Shown piece by piece: positions 10,976 through 22,932 of a stretch of 64,000 nt of DNA (position 1 is its first letter; each line of letters starts with the position of its first letter). A model generated the notes under the pieces. That model searched no databases and was not told the origin of the DNA. It was given only the letters and a program-made list of their open reading frames with translations. Source of the stretch: Flabesymbios commensalis (taxonomy: Eukaryota > Annelida > Polychaeta > Terebellida > Flabelligeridae); assembly GCA_964017125.1 (NCBI GenBank), contig OZ024908.1, positions 64,059,965 to 64,123,964 on the forward strand. The letters are read 5' to 3'. Made by a program: the position numbers and the translations under genes.

Positions 10976-11147
10976 GCATACCAGGGGTATATAGTGATCA
11001 ATGTTTGAAGATTTGAGACATATTTTATTTTTAACAAATATGTGCTAATAAAAGCACAGAATGTCTACTGTACTTGACTGATCAGTGCTTTAATTTAAAT
11101 AGGCATAGGGTTTTATAAAAGCTTGATCAATAAATCAGAATTCTTAC

Positions 11148-11236
11148 CAGATAGTAATTCACGCGCTTTGTCTGTAGGAGCTCCAGTTCTGTGAGTCATC
11201 AGCTTAACCTTAGAGTCCATGATGTCAAACCTCTCT
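11148..11236 (-). CDS. First coding exon of a small minus-strand gene
   Basis: Minus strand: an acceptor TTATTACAG (ending at 11237) precedes a short 5' leader, ATG at 11220-11218 and 24 codons (MDSKVKLMTHRTGAPTDK, then ARELLS). A consensus donor G|GTAAGA follows the exon end at 11148, leaving phase 1. The exon therefore has a 5'-untranslated intron upstream and codes toward lower coordinates. The exon at 8160-8260 has the matching phase. The start of the peptide is hydrophilic, with no signal peptide. The protein family is not recognised, so no function is given. Confidence rests on the two good splice sites, the ATG in an ACATCATGG context and the coding-like composition. Confidence 0.45.
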
Positions 11237-14200
11237 CTGTAATAATTTCAAATTAAACAAACTTGAAATCACTTTCACTATTGAAGATAGATAATTAGTA
11301 TTGTGCAGTAAAGCGAGAGGGACGTCATAACAGCATGTATTTCCCCCTTGGTTTACTAGCACTGCTTCACAATTTAAAAAATATATATTTCAGCCAACTT
11401 TTGTACTCCATAATTGACATAAAAAATCATCCATTGACTTGAGGCCATCTGGCATATACGTACATCTACAGAGATCCATACAATATATATATGTGTTGTG
11501 AATCATAGATATTTTGTATATATCTATGCAGTGAATAGACTTACTTACAAAAACATATGTCTATTTGCATTTATTAATGTACATATATATGTACATGTAT
11601 AAATGCACTGAACAACAAATTTGGTAGAAAAATGTCACAAAACAAGTAAGAAAATTTACAATGTATACAGTACATATGTGTAATTCACCACCAGGGTTGG
11701 GGTCAATTATATAAAACACTGTATCAATTATCGTAATAAACGCCCGGGAGTAGCTTTTAATGATCATATAGTGTACATGACCTTGAGTTTAATTTTTTGC
11801 TCTTTAATTTCATGATAGCTGCAACAAAGTGAACGCTTGAAAAGGTAAGTGGAACAGGCATGCTGTGGCCCCTTCTGATAATTTTTTTTAAGCAGGTGCC
11901 ATTTTTTAATTTTTCGTAAAAAAGTGCAAAAAATGAAAATAGACTATGTCCACTGCCCTATGAGGAAGTTCTGGAGGACATTCATTAAGACCGTTCGGAC
12001 AGAACAATGTGGGAATCTCAAAGAAATGATCATACCTGGGGAAGGCTGCACTAGTTTACCTACCTAGGGTAAAACCTGGGTGAAGTTTTCTTTGCCTACC
12101 CTGCACTTCCTCATGGGGCCCACCGGGGGTAAAAATGGAAGTTTCGTGGCTATAAGGATGAGAATCCATTAAAAGTTATGTTCTTCCTTGACCCCCTCGT
12201 GGACTTTAAAAAAAAAACGGAGGCTATGCCCAAATTTCTGATTGCTATGTGCATATATGGTGTATTTGCTACTTTTTCTGTATTGCGGGCACTCGTTGGC
12301 TGCCCTGGTGTATCTAAAAACAAAACTCTCAACAGCGGCTACACCTCAGTAATTTTCTTCAGCCGCCTAAAAAAGTTCAAGTGTCTGGGTGATGTTTTGG
12401 ATTCTGTTACCCCCATAACCGTTGGCCACATTAGACGTTTTTATAATTTAGCTCAGATTTTGATCTAGCACAGCATTTTTCTTGCTCAGTGAAAACTGTG
12501 GAATGTGGTCAAATATTTCCTCTAGCATATCGGCAGTTATGAAAAAAGGCTCAGCATAATTTTATTAGACAATTTTAAAATTTATTGAATCTACCTATCA
12601 TAGACATAGTATATGACATAGTCTAGATTAGATATGATATGCTCGGTCTCAGAATCTCACACTCACAGTCACAGTCACGCTGATGTCATTGTAGGCCTAT
12701 ACCTGGATTCACCTTTCACCGTGGTGGATGCTTCTTCGCTCTCATATCGATATTTACCGTTTTTGGTCGATTTTTTTTACATATTCACTTACTTTGTATG
12801 AAGGAGCGATTTTATTTTCAGACGATTATTGAATTAAGTGAGGTTACTGGCTGTGAAGTGAGAAAATAAAAAAACATCTTCACAAAATTCCGCCGAGCAT
12901 GTTTGTTGATCTTTCTTCTTGTGCACATTGTCTGTCATCCTGGTACTTTGGCTCAGCCCACTCATTGGAAAAGGTGATGGGGGTTATCTCCCGGCTGGGT
13001 GGTGCGGGGGTCTATATTCTCAATTCCTATACCATTGGCTTATTAAACAAACGGGTCATGCTCATGCTACGCTAGCAGCTAAATGGAAATAGTTTGGAGA
13101 ACTATTTATTGTAAAGTAAATAGACTATGACAATCAATGCTTGTTTTGCACGCATGGTAGCACACACAGAATATATATGGTAGCACATGTAGAGATTTAT
13201 CAGATAAAGGCATCTATATTCTATATAGGCATATGTGCCGTGATGCACTCTCCAAAATGTGAAAGTTCCCGCTGTAAACTTTCAGGCACATTTTGAGACT
13301 AAGGCCTATCCGGTATCAGCTATGTGCCTTTGTCATTATAATAGGTTATAGCTTTTTATGTAGCTCATTTTATGATTATGTGAAAAGTAGCAGACTTTAA
13401 TTCATATTTCTGTAAATATATGGGAACTATCAGAAAATGTTAGGCCTATAGTCTACACGAATAACAACATTACCGCTATGAGGCCCTATGTACATGATGT
13501 ATAAAACAATTTTCGGGTTGACATTTTTTATAAGGAAAAGATAAGGAGAAAATATAAATTATAATAGGCCTACGTCTATATAAATTATTAGGCCCCTACC
13601 TACATTTTATTTGTCATATTAATTAAAACACCGCCTGTGATTAGAGGCGGGGGGAGTATTAGAGTAGGCTATTTTCATATATAGTGTACATGCTATATCT
13701 TGGGTTTTATTTCAAATCAGGGGTGTAGGCGTTTATTTGATTATGGCCATTATTCGATTGAATACGGTATAGCTAAACTTAAAAAAAATCACTAAGAAAT
13801 TCATGACTTTACACCAATCTATTCTCATATTACACGTGTGACTCCCTTCAATATAAGGGATCATATCATGTGCATATGGTGGTTCGAGCGTGATAAACAG
13901 CAAGATATCAGAGTGACTACAAATACCACTGTGTTGGAAAGCGAGAGACACTTGAAGATGAGATACTGTAGGCCTGCAAGAGAGACTCCAGAAACCCAGA
14001 TGTCGAAAAATAAGAGACAAAATGACTGACAAGCGAGACGGAATTATCAAGGAGCAGATACAAAAATTTTAAAAAATAATAGCCGAAATGGTATAAATCA
14101 CCAATTTAAGCCTTTATATTTTATATAGGCCTAATGTATTGTAGTATAGGTCTACTCATTATAGGCCACTTATAGTTGTTATTCCGATGTCTGATCCTGG

Positions 14201-15684
14201 ACGTTGTGAAGGTGCAACAGCATATCACCAGAAGTGACTGTATTATCGAGTTGTTATCGTCAATTGCTCTTTAAAAAAGATACATGGGACAATCGACATG
14301 TCAGGTGCGATCCCCACAGTGACACCACTATGAGTTGTGACTTGTGGCTGTCAATGAGGCCAACATCATGGTTATCTATTATGACCTATAATAATGTTAT
14401 CTTATTATTAAAATATTAGAAATCAAATAAAAAGTAGACGTATTTCAAAGAAAAAATAATATTAGGTACCAGGATTTCCGCCAGTGGGGGTACGGAACCC
14501 CTCCCACTCAGCACCTAATCACCCCCCTCCCCTTGGTGGCAAAGAAAACGAAAGTATTTTCTATAATTTGCTGTTATTTTAGTTTAAATAGGCCATTTTA
14601 AGCACTAAAATTTGAAACTCCAATTTTTTTCTCCGCCAGACCCTCCAATTATTTTTCTCTCCCCAGACCCACCAACCCTTGTGGACCCCCCCAATCAAAC
14701 ATTTCTGGTGGAAACCCCGGTTACACAGTTCGATTTTATAACTTATTGATGTGGCCCACGCGATTTATACTACATTATTATATCAATGATTTCCCCCTTA
14801 CACATTTTTGTATAGTTCTGGACATATAGCAATATCATTATTCACACATTTCTTAATTGAAATATAACAGTTTTAACAATTGAAATATTTCTTGTTTTTG
14901 AAATTCTAGAGAAACTATTCAACATAGTTGACCATAGTTGTTTTGTGGATAATCATTTGCACTGTATGTTATATTTCGTGAATACATTATTGTTTCAACC
15001 GAGTACAATATGTGATGAAGCTGTAGTTGTAGTAGTTACCATTTCATGTTGAGACGAGAGTGTTATAAAAATATTATGAAGCATGAAATTGTGGCAATGA
15101 TAAGAAAGCAATAAAAAATACTCTGTAGGGCTATTCGTTAAGGTGTGGTTGGATTGTTTGGGTATACAGTTCCACCCAGTCGGCTGTGAAAATTAAGATA
15201 TATAATATCAGGCTTTAAATAGCAGGATCAGGGCTCTAATAACAACGAAATAGACTTCAAATTAGCTCTCAGTTACAGATTTTTCGGATTTTGTCATCTT
15301 AATCATGGGGTCGAGATCGCTCTCAGTCACCGCCATGTTGAATTTTCGGGTAAAGCAAATACATCTATCAACGGCCTCAGAGAGGACGACACGGCTATGG
15401 TACCTTATGACTATGATTGCACAAGCCCTACTTCATTGTGATTAATATTTAACATTTTATTTCTAATGTTTCAGGGCTAGGCTCTCTGGTATTTATTGTC
15501 TCTCTCGCTTTCGCTTTTCATAATTGCTGCTTTTCTTGGCTCTCTTGTATTGTGACTGAAAAAAATTGTGTCGCCGAATTATCGCCCTCTTTATCTGCAG
15601 TAAAGAGGATGTGAACCATGTGAGGTGCGATTATAATGCTCAAGTTATTGGGCGTATCCATTAATGCTTGGTAATCGAAATATG
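11237..15684. other. Non-coding stretch with two foldbacks
   Basis: No coding exon is supported. Upstream non-coding exons of the minus-strand gene may lie here but cannot be placed. Visible structures are a hairpin at 13253-13302 (CCAAAATGTGAAAGTT with its complement) and a foldback at about 14469-14723 with ends CCAGGATTTCCGCCAG and CTGGTGGAAACCCCGG. The short open frames near 12178-12468 and 13733-14050 show no domain features. Confidence 0.4.
14469..14723. repeat. Foldback element with CCGGGGTTTCCACCAG-type ends
   Basis: The imperfect terminal inverted repeats CAGGATTTCCGCCAG and CTGGTGGAAACCCCGG flank a C-rich non-coding centre. It is a non-autonomous DNA element; its superfamily is not assigned. 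Confidence 0.5.
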
Positions 15685-15790
15685 CCCAGCAAACATATGC
15701 GACGTTGGACCAATTTGCAACGCTGGTTTACCGCTGGATCAGCGTTGCAAACAGTAAACCAACGTTGAGCAACGTCTTATGTTTGCTGGG
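15685..15790. repeat. Complete CCCAGCAAAC foldback
   Basis: It begins CCCAGCAAACATATGCGACG and ends CGTCTTATGTTTGCTGGG, 106 bp, with inner AACGCTGGTTTACC and inverted copies. This is the best-preserved form of the window's commonest foldback family. Confidence 0.75.
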
Positions 15791-16992
15791 ATAGGGCCTA
15801 TGCGTCATCACCAAATAGCTTTTTTATGTTTTTTATATTTTTAAAAAAGTTATTGAATTCAGCATTTATAAGTAGGTTAGATATCTTAATTCAATTGCTT
15901 TAGAGCTATTTTGTTATGTCTATGATGTAGGCCTGAATAGGTCTACTGCTGAGATTCTTTATTATCAGTGGCAGTAGCCTATATTGCACCATTGTAGAAA
16001 ATTCTATTTCATTCTATTCACTTATCTTGTTCAACATTTTCCTTATTGTTGCTTACCAGTTATGTACTATATTAAATCCAATCAAATCAATATAGTTTAT
16101 TCAAACAAAATACAAACATATCAACTTACACAGTGATATTAAAAGTACATAAAACTTAAGTAAGGCACCTTACATTATATTGGCATGAAATTATTGTTTG
16201 AAAGGAAGTGAAATGAAATCAATGACTATGTTCACTTTCCATTTACTGTGTTTAGGCTACATTGAGTAGTAATACATCTGTGATTGACGTTAAATAGGTA
16301 AATGTTATTTTACAACAACATTAACCTGTTTAACCCTTTCACGCCCATACGGCCCCTGAGGGCCGGTGAAATATGACGTCATTTTTCAAATGCCCGTATT
16401 TTGCATTCACATGGCCTTTAGATTGCCACAATACATTTAAAATTGTATAATTTTGGCCAGAATACATTGTGCAATGTTTAATTAGTTCGATAAAAATTTA
16501 AAAATATATATTTAACTTCTATTCCATTCATATCTCAAATTTGATTGTGCTGGGGCGATTTTTTTTAAATTAGTTGGTTGACAAAATCGCTGAGTCACGA
16601 AAACGCAAAATCCGAAAAAAAATAAAATTGAAAAAACATATTTTTTTATTGCCGCCGACCCTGTGTTTGCCGGTGAATAGCTAAACCTGCAAGTAGATTT
16701 AGATGAACACAGATTGTTTTAATTAAAAAAGGTTTCTTCACAGCCTGCTAGTTTTGGATTTGTATTTTTTTCTACCATACGACCACTAGTTTATATAGAA
16801 AAATAAGTTGACTGGTACAAAAATTATTCTCATTTTTTTTTTAGTTCCTCCGACCCCGAGTTAGTGAACGATAAAGTTGACCAGTATTTAACAAAAAGTA
16901 ATTCAGATTTTTTTTTTTTTTTTTTGGCCGTCCTCCTGCCTATAGGTTTCAAATAATAACTTCTGTCAACCTACTAATATAAAAACACTGGC
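15791..16992. other. Non-coding stretch with degraded TTAA element
   Basis: No exon is seen. A TTAACCCTTTCACGCCCATA end at about 16330 looks like another TTAA-type element, with a degraded body containing repeated CCGACCC(C/T)G motifs (16659, 16851). Its right end is not certain. Long T and A runs occur near 16560, 16620 and 16909-16925. Confidence 0.4.
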
Positions 16993-17495
16993 CTAACCCT
17001 TTGACTCTCAAGTTCATGCCAGGACCCAGGGATAATGGTGGTCATTTAATGGAAATGCACGTGTTTTTAGTATAATGGCTGTAACTGTGGATCTACAAGG
17101 TGTATTAACCATATACAAATGTGGGATTCGGCAGCGGCGGGCCTTTGTGAGCATGCAACATTTTGGGCAGTCAAAGGTCACCTCAAGGTCATTGCAAGGT
17201 GAAAGTTTCATGAATTCAAATAAAAAAAATTATACAAGACAAGCCATATTGTTCACTTCTGGATAGGCGCGCAATATATAGAAACATATGTGTGGCAGTT
17301 CCCCAGAATCATGTGAAGTGAAATGACCTTGAACGGGCCCTGAGTACCTGAAGAGTCTAACCCCATTCCATACTAATAATGATATCCATTTTGATATCCT
17401 CAAAATGTCTTGCAAGCCTAGCGTTAGCTACTGAAATTACTCCTTTTTTACATTTTATTACGAAATAATAAAATATTTCGCATGGAAAGGGTTAA
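16993..17495. repeat. Probable TTAA-type element, 503 bp
   Basis: It runs from CTAACCCTTTGACTCTCAAG to GCATGGAAAGGGTTAA, giving CCCTTT/AAAGGG inverted ends next to TTAA-like tetranucleotides. The inside is open in several short frames on both strands, which I read as chance, not a gene. Confidence 0.45.
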
Positions 17496-18523
17496 TGGTT
17501 GTTGATGTATATACCCATAGCAACAACAGCTACTGATCTTATATCGAGGATTCGCTGTGTAACATGTTCCACGGACATCTTACAATTCTATTAATATTTA
17601 AATAGTTAATTATTCGATATTAATTTGATCTCGTGCTTCTTGAAAATACACAATACATAAAATTGGATACTGTTTCCATGGAAACCGTTTCTAGGGAGTA
17701 AGGGTGCGTCTTCGAGGGGTATAACAAAAAGCTTGTGTTGATCGCCCAAGTGTTCTCCATGTGCGTAGAAATTTTCATGTGCATTGAAAAAACCCTTTGA
17801 AAGATATTGTAATATTTGTATTGAGTTATTATTTTTATTTAAATTTCATTAAAAAACTCAGGCTGGAAAGGGTTAAACTGATAATTGAAAATAAATTGCG
17901 CAATCAAATTGCACATGGTGGCAATGTTTCCCACTCATCAGGAGCCCCAGCCACCCCTCACCTGCTAGGCAGGCTTGCTAATTAGCTCATGAAGGTACCT
18001 GCATACACAATAAGCTAAGTGGATCACAGAGCCATAACATTTATAACATCAGAAATAAGTTCATATTTCAAGTAGAATCATTTTTTTCCTCAAACAAATA
18101 CTTTTCGTGGCCATTATGGTTTGAGGCTATGCCTTAAAACGTCCAATAGTGTTTAGCATCCAAGCATTAAGCGCTGATGGGGGTGCTCGAACTTAGGAAG
18201 AATTTTAATCACCTGTGCCTAAGTTTGATTTGTGTTCAAAATAACTTTATTTGGAAAATATTTAGTTGCCATTATCTCCATTTATTTTTGTTCAAAATGT
18301 GTTTATCTTATGTTTCTTTCAGGAAAGCACTTTCTGATGTCCATCTCCATGTTTTAATAGCTTTGAGGTGAATATGTTTCAGGGAAAAGGTTTTCAAAAT
18401 GGTTTTACATGCAAAATAATAAAATTTATAGTTGGTAAAAAGCTGAAATAATGAAAAAAATATTGATTTTCTAAATTTTCAATCTTACTGCCTTATAAGT
18501 GAATCCAAGTGAATAAACTACGG
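17496..18523. other. Non-coding stretch
   Basis: No exon is recognised. A 92-bp AAACCCTTTGAAAG to CTGGAAAGGGTTAA segment (17785-17876) resembles a small TTAA-type foldback remnant. CGAACTTAGG occurs at about 18188 and again several times up to 18940, in an area whose origin is unclear. Confidence 0.35.
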
Positions 18524-18634
18524 AGTGGCTATTCGTACGGGAAAGTTACAATGGGAGTCAATAGGAGCCCGTCATTTCATAAACGAGGCTGCCCATAGAG
18601 TTACATTATGAAGAATCACGTACGATTAGCCACT
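18524..18634. repeat. Small foldback with AGTGGCTATTCGTACG ends
   Basis: The left end AGTGGCTATTCGTACG is the near-perfect inverted match of CGTACGATTAGCCACT at the right end, 111 bp in all. It is non-coding. Confidence 0.6.
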
Positions 18635-20528
18635 GCCAATAAATTAACTATAAACTATGAGTAGTCTGGAAATATGGCATGGCCTGGTCAATTGTTCGTC
18701 TTCCTAAGGGCTCTGGTCCCTATGGAGGACCTTCATCGAACTTAGGCACACCCCACTCGAACTTAGGCACTTGATTCCCAACGTGAAAAATTGATTCCTC
18801 TCTGGTCGTCCTAAGCACTAAGTGTTTTTTTGGTTCCACATTTATATGTTTAATCAACACAGCCGGCCACAAAACTATTTTAACATGTGTATGTCTGGAT
18901 AAATTCAATAAACTGCTTAGGTGCACGAACTTAGGGCACTTCGCTCTATATCAAGTAATATTTTAGCCCTTCAATCTGTGGCATTATTCCAGCTACCGAA
19001 CTCCCTGTACAGTGTAGGCCCTACAGGCTACACTATGTTATTGTTAATGATAATGATTACTGGCCGCAATGAGGGAGTTCGGTACATATAGTGTACACAG
19101 TACACTGTACAGGGAGTTCGGTAGATCTACACAATGATGACAATGACTATAGTGGCATTCACATTAAAAATCGCATTTTAGGGGGATCATATGGTGTTAC
19201 TGATTCACTATTTACAAGGAAAGTACTCACAATATCGATCCAAAACTTTGAGTCAGTGTAAAAAATATGTTCTACCGTAACATTAACTTATTTTAAAGAA
19301 TCATTCAGCTTCAAAACGCGCATGCCTGGGACGGTCAAGTGTAGGCCAACAGTAGCCTATTGAGTACAGATTGACGGTATTAATATAGCCACTGAACTGA
19401 TTACAAGATACTACTCAAACGAGACATTGATCCAATGCTGTTTTAATGTTAGGCCAACATCTGCGACGCTGGCCCAACATTGAACCAACATTAGATAAAT
19501 GTACAATGTTTGAGAGAAAGTCCTCCTGCCCAGCAAACGCAAGACATTTGTATGACATTTATGCAATGTTGGCCCAACGTCTTCGACGTTGGTCCAGCAT
19601 TGCATAAAGTCATACAAATGTTTTGTGTTTACTGGGTGACAATGTAAAATTGGGGGTCAAGCAGTTTCCAAATCCCAGCAGTAATACAGTCAGTTTGTTT
19701 GCAAGTAGGCGACCAAGTAGGGGCAAAAGACAAGGGCTTTGAATTATTAACTCATAGATGTCGCTCAAGTATATATGAACTTGCTGTGATTTGAGAACTT
19801 GCTCTTAATGAGGCTTTGGGTATGAAACGCATATTTAGTATTATTATGGAATAGGGCCTTGGCTTACCCACGGGCACTATTGCCTTCTGGGGGACCCTTG
19901 TCCTGCAAATTTTGACAGTTGACTACACCTTTAATTTGATCAGCTGGAATAATGCCACAGATTGAACGTGTTAACACACATCATTAATGATAATGATTAC
20001 TGGCCGCAATGAGGGAGTTCGGTACACATCACTGTCAAAAATGTGAGATTCCCAACTTGTCTATATAATAGGCCTAGACTCTACATATAGCAACGGAAAC
20101 AGGTAACTGTCATGACTGTGTCTGTGTGTCACGACTCGCGGATTACGATCGCGGTTACTGGGTCTGGGATAGGCCAAAACAACGTATATATTTTACCGTT
20201 TCTATATAAACGTAGAGCCCGTCTATCCCTGTAAATGGTGTGTTTTTATCCAGACAATATTTATATGAACAATATTATGATTTTTGCATTCATTCAATGA
20301 TAAAGCAATGAGTTTGATGTCAAAATAGTGTTCTTCTCAGATATTATAACTGGTTGACGTGTCCGCCATGTTGTATTATAAGCTGTCAAATGCGCCTGCG
20401 CATTAGGCCAGCGCAACTGACCTTATTTGATTTTGCCTGTCGTCATTCTCCACACATAGATGTCGCTCAGGTCAACCACCAATTTCTCTGGGGTCAGCAG
20501 TAATAATGCATTGATTTTAGCCCAGGGA
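18635..20528. repeat. Non-coding region with repeated blocks and two foldbacks
   Basis: The 38-base block starting AATGATAATGATTACTGGCC and ending GAGGGAGTTCGGTAC occurs at 19041-19081 and again at 19988-20028. The related words CTGTGGCATTATTCC and GGAATAATGCCACAG (18977, 19945) sit in inverted order nearby. Foldbacks of the CCCAGCAAAC family lie at 19424-19500 and 19529-19636, the latter with ends CCCAGCAAACGC and GTGTTTACTGGG. No exon is supported. Confidence 0.55.
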
Positions 20529-20775
20529 TTGGCCCAGGCTAAACTCATCAAAAAAATCGGTGATTTTATTTTGGCTTCTTAATATGACCATATGATGTAA
20601 ACATGTCCACAGACTAGAACTGCAAAAGTTTTTTATTTTTTTGTGCTGCACATTCACCTTTTAGGCTAAATATTGAGACGAAATTCCTGATTTCTATTAT
20701 TATTGACAACCATGTCAAAAATAAGAAATACGGGAATTTCGCCTTTATATCTAGCCTAACTGATGAATGCACTGT
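20529..20775. repeat. Half copy of the TTAA palindrome (family P)
   Basis: GGATTGGCCCAGGCTAAA, AAATCGGTGATTTTATTTTG, CATATGATGTAAACATGTCC and TTGTGCTGCACATTCACC follow the left half of 54329-54701 in order, then the centre (GAATTTCG arms). The right arm is mostly missing. Confidence 0.6.
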
Positions 20776-20831
20776 TTATTGGAAATAAATAATGGAGCAG
20801 TAGATCCTAGTGAGAACAAATTGTTTAATAA

Positions 20832-21140
20832 TGTAAACGGTAATGGTACGTGTACATGCAGTTGAGACAATGGCTCGCTTTGCTTCTCGTGTGCACGTTT
20901 CAAAAACCTTAACAACAATTGGCGCATTTTGTTGGCTGTTTTGTTGTTTTGTGTTTTTCTCTGGGGAAAAAAACTTTCCTTACCCTAAAAAGTGACCCAT
21001 CTCCCGCGAGCGCCTACCCTAAAACTATGTTTATGGGGTTTCGTAAACGGTGAAATGGTGATGGTAGGCCTACACAGTTGAGACGATGACTCGCTTTGCT
21101 TCTCCTGTGCACGTTTCAAAAGCCTTAATGACAATCGGCC
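20832..21140. repeat. Local direct duplication of about 100 bp
   Basis: GTAAACGGTAATGG, CAGTTGAGACAATGGCTCGC, TTTGCTTCTCGTGTGCACG and TTTCAAAAACCTTA at 20832-20925 recur with small changes at 21044-21130. The copies are about 210 bp apart. It is non-coding. Confidence 0.55.
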
Positions 21141-21454
21141 ATTTGTTTTTTTGTCTGCCATCTTGAATTTTTGCAAATTTTTTTCTGCATTTGTTTTAAT
21201 CAAGTCATTAATTGCCTAAAATGCAAGGTGTAGGGGCCTACATCTATTTCGCACAAATGACAGTTTTTACACTTTTGCCTACCGTGAAGGATGCAGCTGT
21301 ACTTCCAGGTAACCAGCCCTTTTTCAAATGCATAGGCCTATCTGCTTGGATCAAAATTGAACGTTGACGCTGTGGACATTAGGTCTTAATAGGTTAACTT
21401 AGATATTAACATTCCTGATTCATTTTTAAAAACACAATTACAATTTACACCATT

Positions 21455-22503
21455 TAACGGATGACGACGAATGATATAGTCTCACCTGTGCGGCACTCTC
21501 CGGAGAGGTAGCATCCGACGTCAGAGATGTGCTTCTGCAACCTTTCCGCACAAATAAGTACGAGAGTCTTAAAGGCATCCTAATAGAGCGACGAGTTCTT
21601 ACTACACCCGAGAGAGTGAATAAATCATTTCTGGGGAGAAGATTCGCATGGACAACCGTCCAAAATTATTCAACATTACAGAAGATGGCCAGCTTCGGCA
21701 CAAAAGCTGTAGTTGGAAGGGCTGTGCTACGGCAGGCCTTCATCTGGCAGATGCTCGCATCGATACGTGCCCACTTGGCCACACAGCCAGATATATAGTG
21801 CCTCGTTGAAGAGTTTGGACATGTTGGCCGACCGGGTACTTGCTTCTGAGAGCGACGTCGACGAAAGTACACCGGGGGTTGCTGAAATCAAAGTAAACGG
21901 GACTTGCAAGTTAGTAGGACTATTAGAAGACCTGTCTCGACGATTAAAAAAGTTAGAGACAGCGACATCCACCATGGCCGCAGAGAAGAGGAAGAATTCA
22001 GCACGTGCTCGGACATATGACAATCGCGCCCCTAGGGCTCAATATGTACCCAACGTGCAAGCAAAACCATTTGTACCAAATAGACAAGGTTCTTTCACTA
22101 ATCATAATGAAGATAGCCGTCAGAGCGTACCGCCGCCGAACGCACAGCAAAATAATGCTACGAAACCTACCGATACAGTCAATGCACAGGTTTGCTACTA
22201 TCACCAGGCCTTCGGCGATAAGGCGCGTTTGTGCAGTGAACCTTGTTTGTACTATAAAACGATAGGTCAGCGCGAAATCGCTAATATTGAGTCATATCCG
22301 ACTAAATTATTGTACGTTGACGACAAACGCAACAAGTGCAAATACCTTATTGACACAGGCGCTGCAGTCAGCGTCTTACCCAAGTCTTGCGCTAACAGGA
22401 TGTCAGACGCTGCCAGTTTGTCCTTAGTTGCAGCTAACAATACTACTATTAATACCTACGGTACTAGCAAACGCGTCGTCGACGTCGGCCTTAAACGTGA
22501 CTA
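21455..22503 (+). pseudogene. gag/protease remnant of outer element
   Basis: The capsid-region motif SDVRDVLLQPFR and the later RLKKLETATS, VCYYHQAFGDKAR and [19 protein letters not shown] line up with the inner copy at 25500-26590. The CHCC finger is Gag-like nucleocapsid; the DTGA motif is the aspartic protease active site. The fragment begins inside gag and ends where the inner element was inserted. It is non-functional. Confidence 0.8.
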
Positions 22504-22914
22504 TGTAGGATCCTGACATCGCTCAGTTAATGTGGCGTTTATCCCCAGATTCCTGGACGCGGGCGGACGGGGATGACCGCCTCGTTTTCATACCGTGGTG
22601 ACGTGCGCACACAGAGCAGTGTGTGCGGCCTTGGTATTATTCTTGCACTTCAAGCGTAATACTCAGCGACTGCGGACGTGCCGTAGCTCGCTCTTGCTAA
22701 GTCCATAGAGACGTGCCGTGCGCGGATGGTTGTGCTTTGTTGTTATCGCATGTTAATCAAATAAACATGACAAGAGAGAAGAGAGTTTCCTGGTTTGTTT
22801 GAAACCGTCGACCAGACGGCTGAGGAGGATGTTTGAGTTTTGATGGTGAGATTGGGCGGAGTCCCTCGTCGGCCGTTGTGACCCCATAACGGAACTCCCG
22901 GCGTAGGCCCATCA
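22504..22914 (+). repeat. 5' LTR of inner element
   Basis: It begins TGTAGGATCCTGACATCG and ends GTAGGCCCATCA, so it has TG...CA ends. AATAAA at 22759-22764 is a likely polyadenylation signal. The upstream flank ends in ACTA. Confidence 0.9.
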
Positions 22915-22922
22915 CGCCATAT

Positions 22923-22932
22923 TGGTGACCCC
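22923..22932 (+). other. Primer-binding site, tRNA-Trp type
   Basis: TGGTGACCCC lies eight bases after the LTR. It is complementary to the 3' end of animal tRNA-Trp (GGGGTCA plus CCA), the primer reported for CsRn1-clade elements. Confidence 0.7.

Noticed and set aside
12178-12468. 96-codon open frame with hydrophobic stretch
   Set aside because: Overlaps an equally long frame on the other strand and has no splice or promoter context; probably chance.
17014-17415. Short open frames on both strands
   Set aside because: They fall within a TTAA-type repeat and show no coding signature.
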